Shown piece after piece: positions 15,201 to 27,200 of a stretch of DNA of 64,000 nucleotides. Both the position numbers and the translations under genes were made by a program. The first letter of the stretch is position 1. Every line of letters begins with the position of its first letter. Source of the DNA: Sipunculus nudus (lineage: Eukaryota > Annelida > Sipuncula > Golfingiida > Sipunculidae); contig CM049307.1 of NCBI GenBank assembly GCA_026874595.1, positions 75,616,643 through 75,680,642 on the forward strand, in the 5' to 3' direction. A model generated the notes under the pieces. The model was not told the DNA's origin, made no database searches, and was given only the letters and a program-made list of their open reading frames with translations.

Positions 15201-18200
15201 TCATATAATAATTGTCTTTTATGGTTCCAAAAATGAATTTGGCTGAATTATAAAGATTGAATTGAATCATTTTACCATATATGTTAGCTGTGTGAAGCAG
15301 ATACATCTAGCCTAGCACCAGTTTATCAGCATCCATTACATCATGCCTCTAGACATTTAGATTACAGGTAATCTATGGAAAATATTGACAAGAATGTTTT
15401 TTAAAAGCTTTTAAAAAATGTAGATTTATGATTTTACATATCATCTGTACACTAACTCATAATTTCTCAGGAATAGCAGGAGCTACCATCCCCAAATTTT
15501 ATGCAATTATCTGTCACATATCAAATGTTGATGGATTCAGCTAATATTTGCTATCTGCATTTACTTAGATCTTACAAGGAAAAAAACTAAAAAAAAACTT
15601 TTAAAAGTCTTCTTCTTGTAAACAGTCCAGCCAAATTGTTCAATGTTTTACAGAAATGATCCCAGAGGCGAGCCCTCTCAAGTTTGTTCAAATGGTTTGT
15701 GTTGGATAAATTTTAGCAGAGTTACATAACAGGCCAAGATTGTGTATGTTTCTTGAATAGGTTGAGAAACTGCCAACAGTTTCAGATTTGGCAACAGATC
15801 AAGAGTTCATTCAGTGCAGCCAAATATGGGTCAACAGTTCAATCAGTGCAGCCAAACACAAGGCATGTGATCACCTCATGGGCAGCATGTGATCATCTCA
15901 TGGGTAGCATGTGATCACCTCATGAGTATCATGTGATCACCTCATGGGTGTCATGCCCCTCAGGGCAGCATATGGAGCCAATCTGTGAGCTTATCCAATT
16001 GTGTGGCTACTATTTCTGATTTGGCAATAGGCAAAAGGTCAGCCTGGATTTATTTATAGCTTTGGCAGACTGCCAACTGTGTCAGATTATGCAACAGGTC
16101 AAGAGTTCACTCAGTGCAGCCAGGTACAGGTCAAAAGTTCACTCAGTCTGGCCAGGTGCAGGTCAAGAGTTCACTCAGTGCAGTAGCCTGAGCCAGTAAT
16201 TTGTCACAGTACACTAGGGGCAACAGCCTTTCTAACCTAAGCCTGGTCAGCCCTGTGCAACAGACTCAAGGTAAGTTTGATGTATTGGCCTGATATTCTG
16301 ACCTGTTTATGTGTCTTTAATGGCTTTCTCGTTCACAAGACAGGTGTTGCCATCTACAATGACTTTTGCAAAGTGTATGTGCCTGCTTAATTCTACAGAA
16401 GAATTTGATATTTCAGCCTGAAATTCGGCATATTTGTACATGTCAAATAGCTTTGTCGTATACAAGACTGGTGGTGCCACCTGCAATAATTTTTGTGTTG
16501 TGTGCACCCATGCCAGAATTTCAGCAGTGATGTTTGTGTATTGTTTCTTGTTCAAAATGTCTAGTACTTGCATTGTTCATATATATGAAAAGTAGTGGTT
16601 CAGCATTGAAGCGTTATACCTGGTGCATATCCATATGCACAGGTTCGCATTAGGCCTGTAGGCCTTGTTTATATATTTGAGGATTTCATAATCCATGGAT
16701 CTTTACATGTGTTGTAGCATTTATAAAAATGATAACACTTCACCATAGCCAAAAAATATAATGATTGGGATTCATTTTTGCACAGGTGTTCCCGCTTCCA
16801 TGCAAAAATTGATGTATAAAGGTAAGTGAGCCTTAATATTTTACAGGAACCAACTTTTTAGCCAAACCAGATATGCAGGCTACCTATCAGAATATAGCAG
16901 AACTACCAGATTTAGTTCTATGGTTGTCCCATCTTTGCTGGATGTTTTTTTCTTAACAAATTGGATAATTAAAAAAAATCCACCTTAACAAATATTTCAT
17001 GAATGATTACAGGTGTAAATTTTAATAGGATTAGCACAGCCAACTTTAAATATACATGTATATATTTTCATTCATTTTGATTACCCTGTAGCTGAATTTG
17101 ACATACATGTATATTGATTGCCTAATAATTTCAGGTACAACTAAAGATGATTCCACTTTACGAGACCTTAAGGTCACTAAAGGTGCCAAAATGATGATGG
17201 TAGGTTCTACAGTGACGGACGTGATGTCAGTAACGCCACCAGATCCCAAAGCCATAAAGGAGGCAGAGCAGTCCAGTCCAGCGTCAAAGGAACCTCTTTG
17301 TAAACAAAAGGCAATTTTGTTTATTTATTTACTCTTCTTTGTCCTCAGATGGAGCAGAAACATGAATGTTGAGATTAGAAAACATGAGTAAAGAAGTATT
17401 GGTGAAAAAGGACTTGCAGATTCTGCAAACAGTTTGTCCAATATTCAATGTACAATCTTCTAATTTAACATTCAGGCATTGTTTTGTCTCCTGTTTGGTT
17501 AATTTACTCTTGACTTCCAAGGAGTAAATTTGCCATTAATTACAGGGGATGAATTTTTATGAGTTGATTTACTCTTATTTTTCATATAAGCAAGTACCGG
17601 TAGTCAAGCACTGACATAATTGTATCTGCCAAAACAAAGGATACTATGTTTTTGACCGGGTTCTGCCGCCGCTGCCTCCGCATTCGTTTTCGGAGAACTC
17701 TGAGACTACTGGACGGATTTTACCGAAACTTACACCAATTATGGGGTCACATGTGAACCGGTGCCTAAGCAATTTGGGTTGACCTCTGACCTTTCCCCTT
17801 TGCCCAGCGTCCATTTGTGCTGTTTCCACACATAAACCCACATATCTCGGGAACCGTTTGACCGATCAGGAAAAAAAATTGCACAAATGTAGCCCTTGGA
17901 TAGCTTTATAATATACACAAAAATGGTGGTGCCACCTGCAACCATTTTTGCACAGCGTCCATCTGTTTGTTTGACTTGGGTTAAAATCACTCATATCTCT
18001 GCAGTGGTTTGACTAGATCACCTGAAATTCGGCATGCTTATTCATCTTGGATAGCTTTCTTGATTTTATGACAGGTGGCGCCACCTACATTCACATTCAC
18101 GCTGCATACATCCATGCTTATATCTCCCGACTGGTTTGACTTATCTTCCTGAAAATTAGCATATGTATAGATCTCACTTAGCTTTTTACCATACGCAAAA

Positions 18201-21200
18201 CTCGTGGCGCCACCTGCAACCATTTTTGCACAGCTCCTGTCTGTTTGTCTGTCATGGGATAAAATCACTCATATCTCGGCAGTGGATTCACATATCTGTC
18301 TCAAATTTTGCAGGTTCATACATCCTGAACAGCTTTCTTGATTTTATGACAGGTGGCGCCACCTACATTCTAGTTTACAATGAAGACTTCCATGCTCAAA
18401 TATCAGGAACTGTTTGACTGATTGGGCCAAAATTTTGCATGTGTATAGATCTCACATAGCTCTTTATCATATGCAAAACTGGTGGCACCACCTGCAACCA
18501 CTTTTGCACAGCGTCTGTCTGTTTGTCTGCTGTGGGATAAAATCACTCATAACTCGGCAATGGTTTGACATATCTGCCTAAAATTTTGCAGGTTTATACA
18601 TTCGTTACAGCTTTCTTGATTTTATGATAAGTGGCGCCACCTACATACACACTTCGGCTGCAGACATCCATGCTTATATGCAACACACCTCACTCTATTT
18701 CCCTTACCACTCAATCCTTGCCTCACTTCCCCCGTTCCACTATGATTTTGGCGGATACACGTAGTGGCTTGTTGACTACCCGTATTCTAGTTTATACAAT
18801 ATTTGGGTGTGAAGAAGTATCAGTCAGTACCTTTCAGAGCCTTATAAAGGTTGCAGAATATTCCTGTTTTTAGTGCAGAAAATTGCCAGAAACCTACCAC
18901 AATGCAAAAGCAATTATACCCTCATTTAATAATTGCCGGTTAAGGTAGGAAGAATACCAGTATCTCAGAATGTCTTGCTGGCTATGATCATGGTGGCTAT
19001 ACTTAACTAGGTAAACATATATTGTATTACAGCCACATAAGACAGTACTTGACAAGCATGGGAAACCAGATGATGCCATGGTAGGCATTAAAGGCACAAA
19101 ACAGGCTCTACCCCAGGTCCCAATCTCAGGCATGTACAACAAGTCAGGCAGCAAAGTACGGCTGACATTCAAGCTCGAGTCAGATCAACTGTGGATCGGC
19201 ACAAAAGGTAAGAGGGAGGGACCATATCAGCCAACAGGTCTAGGGAGATCTAGGGAACAGAAGAATGTCCATTCATTTTTGTGTCTGATCTGCTGTGGCT
19301 CACATAATTTACACTGAGGTTGTCTGATCTGCTGTGATAAAAAGGGCTCACATAATTTACACTGAGGTTGTCTGATCTGCTGTGATAAAAAGGGCTCACA
19401 TAATTTACACTGAGGTTGTCTGATCTGCTGTGATAAAAAGGGCTCACATAATTTACACTGAGGTTGTCTGATCTGCTGTGATAAAAAGGGCTCACATAAT
19501 TTACACTGAGGTTGTCTGATCTGCTGTGATAAAAAGGGCTCACATAATTAACACTGAGGTTGTCTGATCTGCTGTGATAAAAAGGGCTCACATAATTTAC
19601 ACTGGGGTTGTCTGATCTGCTGTGATAAAAAGGGCTCACATAATTTACACTGAGGTTGGGGAATGACTCCCTACCTAGGTATGGAAAAAATTCAAAATTT
19701 TAGCTTAAAATAAATCCAAAATGAAATAACTTAAAATTTAATACAGTTATTAATAATGCAAAAAGATGCGTATGATTAAAATACAGTGAAACCTCGTTGT
19801 GTTGAACTCGGTTAAGTCTAATTCCCGCATGTGTCAAAGTCGAATGTGGGGTCCCTGCAAAAAACAGTTAAAACCTTACTAATTTAACTCCACTTGTGTC
19901 GAAGTCGGATGTGTCGAAAACCCTGATGTGTGGAGGTGTTTTATTACGTAAACATAATTGTGAGCTGTTTCTGTATTAATGAGAATTTTCTCTGTTAAAG
20001 TTTATACGCCAGAGTAAGCCAACCGAAAATTTTCCCTTATTGGGCCTATCATCGCCCATCCCGCCTCGTTCCTGTGTATCTAGGTCACACTTCCGCTTCC
20101 TGTTATCACATTTTTCTTCTGGCGTCAGCCATGATGGACGTGTGATCTCGCTCTGCGCTATTCGTCCACTGTTGGGTTTGTACTGTAGAGTTTGCCAACT
20201 GAACTGTAAGTTGTGTTTCTTTCCCTTCCCGCCATGGAGACCCCCACTTATTGTGTTTCTTGTGGTTCTTTAATCCCGGTTTGGGATTCCCACCCCACTT
20301 GTTTCCATTGCCGTGCGAACAATGACTCCTGCCATGGTCCGGCGGATCCCTGTTTCTACTGTCAAACATGGTCTTCAGAAAAGTGGGCATTGTTTAACGA
20401 TTGGTCACATTCCCCATTAGTTTGGGGTTCCCCTTCCACAATTCCTTTGTCTGGTCCCGTGGTTGCCTCCCGGGGGGGGGAGGGGGGGAGCCTACCCTGG
20501 GTGACCGCAACACGGCCATGTTGCGTTCCCCGTCTGTTACCACCGGTACTGTTTCCTCCCCGGTAGTTTCGACAGTCAAGTCCTTACTTTCCCATACCCG
20601 TAAACGGAAGTCTTCCCCAGTTCCCGGGGCTTCCCGTGCCGACGGCCCGTCAGCTTATTCCATCTTACATAAATTATCTCGATTTTGCTCGTCACTTATG
20701 TCGGATCTAGACGATCCGTCTAGACCCGAGTCTGTCCGCCCGACGCCCTCACCTGTTCCCCCGGTGCTTTCTCCCTGGGCCGTTATCTTCACCCCTGGCT
20801 CCTCGCCGGCTTCCTTCCTTATCCCCTGGGCCGGCTGAGGCCATCCCGCTGGTTCGCCCGGGCCTTCCTGGTGTGCAGGTAAGTGCGTCCGTCCCTCCGG
20901 CATCCATTTCCTTGCAGCAGGCCTCACCTCCGGTTACTCCTTCTGCTCCGGTGGTCCGTTCGGCCGTTCCTGACTGGCCGGCCGGTTCATTCTTTCAGCT
21001 CCCGTCTGCTGTGCTGACTGCGGCTCCGGTTCCTGTGACTTCCCAGGTGGTCCCTGCTGCTGACCGGTCCTCGGCTTCCTTTTTTCAGCCTCAGGTCGTT
21101 CCGGCTTCGCGGGTCTCTCTGGATCCCCCTTCCCGGGGTTCTCCAGCGTCCCCTTCTTCTCATTCTGCCGATCCCGCCCTGGCACAAGATCAGTGGTCGG

Positions 21201-24200
21201 AGATTGGTCCGGTTCTTATTTGAATCCTGCCGCCCTTCAATCGCCTTCCTCCGCCCCCGCCGTGTGTATGGTGTATGTGTATGTGTATGTGTACCGATCA
21301 CACGGTGGATCTCTTACGTGAGCACCACGCTGTGGTCTCGATCTACTAATACTGGGGCCTCGCTTCCGCCGGGTTCTGATAAACCCTGGTCCCCCGGTAC
21401 CCTGTGGAATTCCAGTGGGTACTGCCCTACCTGCTTTGATCGTCTGATACCCTTTCCTGATCACCCGGATATTCCGTCTGCTCTGATGCGTCTTGAGTCT
21501 GGCCTTGAACAGCCGTTCGCGGACCGTAAATCCTTGTTTCCTTCGTCTGTTCAATTTTCCGATTGTCACCTGTTGGATCTGGAGGGGCTCGGCCGGCAGG
21601 CGACTGGTATGGTCAACGACTTGCAGGCCGTTACTAGCCTGCTCGCCATCTCCCCTGATTGCCCACACTTAATGACATCTGGCTGGCTTCTGCCCATACC
21701 TGCGCTGAGTTGCAACAGGTTGTCTGGCGACTTGTTGAAAATTGTATCTTGTTATGCCGCACGGCTTGCCTTCAGTCCTTAAAGCACTTGAAGCCGGAAC
21801 TTACCAAAGCAGAGTTGACTTAGCTTTATTCTCAACCTTTCACCGGCTCCCTTCTGTTTGGCGGCCATTTACGGCCTCTTTTTGACCGCGCCTTGGAGTG
21901 CTCGGATCGTCAGGCCCTCCTCCGCTCGGCCTCTCTTGCGCCTCGCCCTTCCTCCCGCATCCCGTGACCTCGCCCTTCAGTTGCGGCTCCCGTTCCGGCG
22001 CGTCGCGCTCCGGCTCAGTCTTCTTGTCCTTCCAGCCGTAACAGCTGTTCCCAGCCTTTTCATGGTCGTTCCTCCAAACGTGGTTCGACCAAGAAATGAC
22101 TCATTTGTTCCGGTCGGCGCTCGTCTCAGCGCCCATTTTCCCGCATGGGCGGGTATCACCACACATCGGTTAGTTCTCAGCACCATAAAGTTCGGGTTCC
22201 GTCTTACGTTTTTGCACGCACCTCCCGTCACCCTGCTCCTCTGTTCTACACTCCGCCTCCGTCTGATCCCACCAAGCACCTCGCTTTGGAAGAGGCGATT
22301 CACTCTATGATCGACAAAAGGGCGATTTTCGAGGTTTCCCCGTCCACCATGGGGTTTTACTCCCGCCTTTTTCTTGTTCCCAAGCCGCACTGGCGCTGGC
22401 ACCCCATCATAGACCTGAAACGCCTCAATTCGTTCATCCGACCGCCCCCCTTTCGGATGTTCTATATCCATGCTGTTCTCCGCATTATTCGTCGGATGGA
22501 TTGGCCGTTCAAAATAGACCTTACAGATGCTTATTTTCACGTTCCAATCCATCCGTCGTCTCAACCGTTTCTTCGCTTCGCATATCAGAACCGCATTTTT
22601 CAATTCCGGGTCCTCCCGTTCGGGATCAATGTGGCCCCCTGGATTTTTACCATGCTTGTTCACACGGTCACGAGTTATCTCCGTTCCCAGGGCATTTCTG
22701 TGCTCCCTTATCTGGACGATTTGCTTGTCCATGCGGTTGATCCCTCCTTGTTACTGTCTCATCGCTCCCAGGTTCTCACATTACTTCAGAACCTTGGCTT
22801 TCTCGTCAATGCGGAGAAATCCCTTCTCACTCCCACCCAGTCCCTGCAATTTCTGGGTGTCACGCTCGATTTTGCGTCCGGCACGGCGTCTCTCCCGCGC
22901 GATTTTGCTCTCAACCTCCGCCGGCAGATTCGTTCCTTTCTCACGCTGCGCCGTGTCGACTCTCAACTGGGTCGCGTCTTTAATTCCGTTCGGCCGACTG
23001 TACCTACGTCCAATTCAGTCTCTCCTGCCCCGTCACGGCCTTCTCCGTTTAACATCAGTTCGTCCTCCAGTCCTCCCGTTTCGGCTCACGTGGAGGTCTC
23101 TTCGTCTCTGGCTGGACCTTCCCTATCTCCCCCGGTGCTCCTTCCGCTCCTGGTTGTTCGGAGTGTTTTGCTCGCCTGGGGCGGCCGGAATTCGATCTGT
23201 TTGATTTTCCGTCCCTCCCCCTTCTCGACCCTACCGCGACGCTTCTACGTCACCCTCACGACCATCTCCCCGACACCCCGCCGTCAATGTGGTCTCACCT
23301 GTTTCTCTTTGCGTTTCCGGCGCTTCATCTCATCTGCCGTGTCCTTCTCCGCTTGTTCCCCCGCGGACCAGACGGCTCTCCTCATCCTACCGTTTCAACC
23401 TGCGGCTCCCTGGTTTCCTCTGTGGCGCTCGCTTCTCTCTCGGCCACCGCTCCTTCTCCCGCTACGGATCACTCTCCCGTCGTTCCCACGAGCGCGTCGC
23501 CCATTTCAGTCATGCCCTCTATGCGCATGCGTGCTCTCATCGGACACCTCAAGGATCAGGGCATTTCAAGTCCGGCTGCTCTCCTTGCCTCGGCTCCCTG
23601 TTGCCGTTCTTCGGACCGCAACTATGACTCCCGGTGGCGTCTCTTCACCGAGTGGGCCTCCTCCCGCGGAATCTCCCCCTTAGCTCCGTCACTTGCGGAG
23701 GTTTTGGACTTTTTGTGTTCTTACTGCGGGATAAACATTTATCCTATCCGTCTCTGCGTGGCTATCGTGCCGCCCTGCTGTCCGTGCTCCGTCCGCTGGG
23801 TCACGATCGTGTCCTTCATCATCCGTTGGTGTCGGATTTTCTCAAGGGGGTTCATGCCCGCGCGTCTCGTCCTCGGTATGTTGCACCTTCCTGGCGCCTG
23901 GACGTCGTCCTACGTCACCTACGGGAACCCCCTTATGAGCCCCTGCGTTCAGCCCATCTTCCCCATTTGTCTCGGAAAACGGTTTTTCTCCTCGCTCTTG
24001 CCTCTGCCAGTCGCCGCTCTGAGCTTCATGCCCTTGTGGCTGATTCGAAATTCACGCAAACCGGGCCGACGGTTCGTCAACCACCCTCCATTTTCCTCTG
24101 GACTTTTATAGAAAGAACCAAAATTTCAATGATCCTCCGTCAGCTTAGCACGTTCCGGCCCTCCCTAACGGTCAGTACCGTTATGGGGCTACCAATTGCC

Positions 24201-27200
24201 CGGTTTGTGCGTTACGTTATTATCTTAAAGCTACTCAAGATAGTAGGGGGGGGGGGGGGCGCAAGAAGTTGTTTATTTCTACAAAAGTCACCACTTCCAA
24301 TAAGGAGATTAGCCCTATCACCATTAGTGCGTGGCTCAAAGCTACTATTGTCGCCGCCTATGAATCTGCTTCTCCATCAACCTTAGAGCAACTTCACATC
24401 AAGGCTCATGGCATTCGAGCTCTTTCTACTTCCTTGTGCCATTTCTCTGGGATCTCACTGAATCAACTGGTCAAGAAGGGCTACTGGAAGTCCCCGTCTA
24501 CATTCACCCGCTTTTATCTCAAAGATGTTCAGCTCCAGGCTTCGGGCCTTAACTCCCTGGGCCCTGTGATAGCAGCGGGTGAGGTCCTCCAGTTTTCCAG
24601 GCCATCATCCTCCTCTCCGTCTGTTCCACCGACGACGTCGTCTTCTGCGCCATCCCAGCACTGAGGTTCTCCTCTTTCCATCGTTACAGGTAGGTGTCCC
24701 CTCCCCAAGGTCTGTCTGTTCTATTCTCATTAATACAGAAACAGCTCACAATTATGTTTACGTAATAAAACCCCCCATTCCCTCCCTGTGAATGGTGGTT
24801 TTGTTAGTAAACTGTTGTGAGCTTTTCTGTATTACAAACATCGCTCCCTCCCAGTCCACTTCCTTCCGCCTTCGAAAAATGTGATTACAGGGAGCGGAAG
24901 TGTGACCTAGATACATGGGAACGAGGCGGGATGGGTGATAATAGGCCCAATAAGGGAAAATTTTCGGTTGGCTTACTCTGGCGTAAATACTTTAACAGAG
25001 AAAATTCTCATTAATACAGAAAAGCTCACAACAGTTTACTAACAAAATCACCATTCACAGGGAGGGAATGGGGGGGATTTGTTGGTCCCAAGCTGATATT
25101 TCTATCGCTTAACTCAAAGTCATGTTTGGATAACAGCTGGTGCACGGCCCGTCAATCATGATTGGGCCGTGATGATCAGTCATAATTAATAAATACCGAC
25201 AAGGCTCTCACTCATCAAGCGCCATAGGTCTGTCGCTCGACATGAGGTCATGCCGTTGTAATGTTTTGACAACAGTTGTGCACGGTCCAACAACCATACC
25301 TACTGCCAAAATGACCAGTTGCATAATTAATAGCAGCAATGATCTTACTCAACAAGCGCGATGGCTTACATACCTATTGCGTTGTTTAACTATTTGGCCA
25401 ATTATTCACTCATGATCATGCCTTTCTTCTCTTGCCAACAAAGCATTAACGAGAAGTTATTGATATATAAACCAAACATAATCCAATCCTTCCCTTTGAT
25501 GTGTCTAGGATAAACATACAGGACTCTATATAAAGGGAGGAAGATGGGATTTATATCAGACTGACTCTTATTTACCACAGAGTACGTTATACTGTATAAC
25601 TGCTACACTTTTTTATTGTTTGTGTCCTGTTTGCTTTGGCGTCGCAGCCTGCTAAGCGTAAGCTTGATGTAAAGACCATATAAACCTCATTCAATTTCTC
25701 TCTCTCTCTTTCTCTCTCTCTCCACACACACTATTTTTCTGTTTCAGTTTGAAATTCTATGACGCTAAAAGATATTGTCTCAACAAAATAAAATAAGGAA
25801 AAGAATTAATAATAAGAAATCTAAAGGATTCACACAAACATTTGTGAGAACTATATAACATAGGCCCTATACATGTGCAGTATTTATCGATAAAAATCAA
25901 GGGTGAAGAAGGTTGAATATAATGAACACTGGTTGTCTTGTACTCCGGTTGTGTCGAAGAAAATAACCAGTCCCTTCGACTTCGACACACCGAGGTTTCA
26001 CTGTACTTTAAATGACTATTAACGGTAGTAAGAACTCCCCCTTTTAGTGACAGTGGTTATAATTATGAATTATATATGAATTATATAACATTATATTATG
26101 AGTTATATGAAAATCACTTTGCAGCCTTCTGGAGTTGTATGTGCAGTGCTGGAAATGAACCAGGACAATGATATATTCTATTTATGAGATCTGAATCTGA
26201 CCACTTGTATGTATCTGTTAAACTCTCTTCTTCAGAAAGAACAGACAAGATTCCAATGGGCTCCATCAAAGCTGTGGTCAATGAACCAATAGAAGGAAAA
26301 GAAGAATATCATATAGTGGTGAGTGTATCTGTCTAAGAATATCATATAGTGGTGAGTGTATCTGTCTAAGATTATCATATAGTGGTGAGTGTATCTGTCT
26401 AGGAATAACAGATAGTGGTGAGTGTGTCTGTCTAAGAATATCATATAGTGGTGAGTGTATCTCTCTAAGAATATCATATAGTGGTGAATGTATCTGTCTA
26501 GGAATAACAGATAGTGGTGAGTGTGTCTGTCTAAGAATATCATATAGTGGTGAGTGTATCTGTCTTAGATTATCATATAGTGGTGAGTGTATCTGTCTAG
26601 GAATAACAGATAGTGGTGAGTGTGTCTGTCTAAGAATATCATATAGTGGTGAGTGTATCTGTCTAAGAATATCATATAGTGGTGAGTGTATCTGTCTAAG
26701 ATTATCATATAGTGGTGAGTGTATCTGTCTAGGAATAACAGATAGTGGTGAGTGTGTCTGTCTAAGAATATCATATAGTGGTGAGTGTATCTGTCTAAGA
26801 TTATCATATAGTGGTGAGTGTATCTGTCTAGGAATAACAGATAGTGGTGAGTGTATCTGTCTAAGATTATCATATAGTGGTGAGTGTGTCTGTCTAAGAA
26901 TATCATATAGTGGTGAGTGTATCTGTCTAAGATTATCATATAGTGGTGAGTGTATCTGTCTAGGAATAACAGATAGTCGTGAGTGTATCTGTCTAAGAAT
27001 ATCATATAGTGGTGAGTGTATCTGTCTAAGATTATCATATAGTGGTGAATGTATCTGTCTAGGAATAACAGATAGTGGTGAGTGTGTCTGTCTAAGAATA
27101 TCAGATAGTGGTGAGTGTATCTGACTAAGAATATCATAAAGTGGTGAGTGTGTTTGTCTAAGAATATCATAAAGTGGTGACTGTTTCTGTCTAACATTAT

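Larger units (their letters stand above)
19938..25076 (+). mobile_element. DIRS-type tyrosine-recombinase retrotransposon
   Basis: About 5.1 kb. Carries a gag-like region, reverse transcriptase and tyrosine recombinase on the plus strand, between inverted terminal repeats, with an internal complementary region at 24725-24835 that joins the complements of both outer ends. This is the DIRS plan: no LTRs, no integrase, circular intermediate, no target duplication. Several frameshifts break the ORFs. Inserted in the pogo-like element inside UBFD1 intron 6. Confidence 0.93.
19784..26003 (+). mobile_element. Pogo/Tigger-like DNA transposon remnant, split by the DIRS element
   Basis: Left end CAGTGAAACCTCGTTGTGTT and right end ACACACCGAGGTTTCACTG are inverted repeats. 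TA flanks both sides (19782-19783, 26004-26005), as expected for the Tc1/mariner/pogo superfamily. Without the 5.1-kb insertion it would be about 1.08 kb, so it is a deletion derivative. At 25639-25683 the frame ASQPAKRKLDVKTI resembles the first residues of a pogo-family transposase, preceded by TTG and followed at once by a stop. Confidence 0.8.

Noticed and set aside
19250..19639. 129-codon minus-strand frame with a 16-residue repeat
   Set aside because: Reverse reading of the 48-bp minisatellite.
21977..22732. 251-codon minus-strand frame inside the DIRS
   Set aside because: Shadow of the reverse transcriptase on the opposite strand; GC-rich sequence lowers stop frequency.
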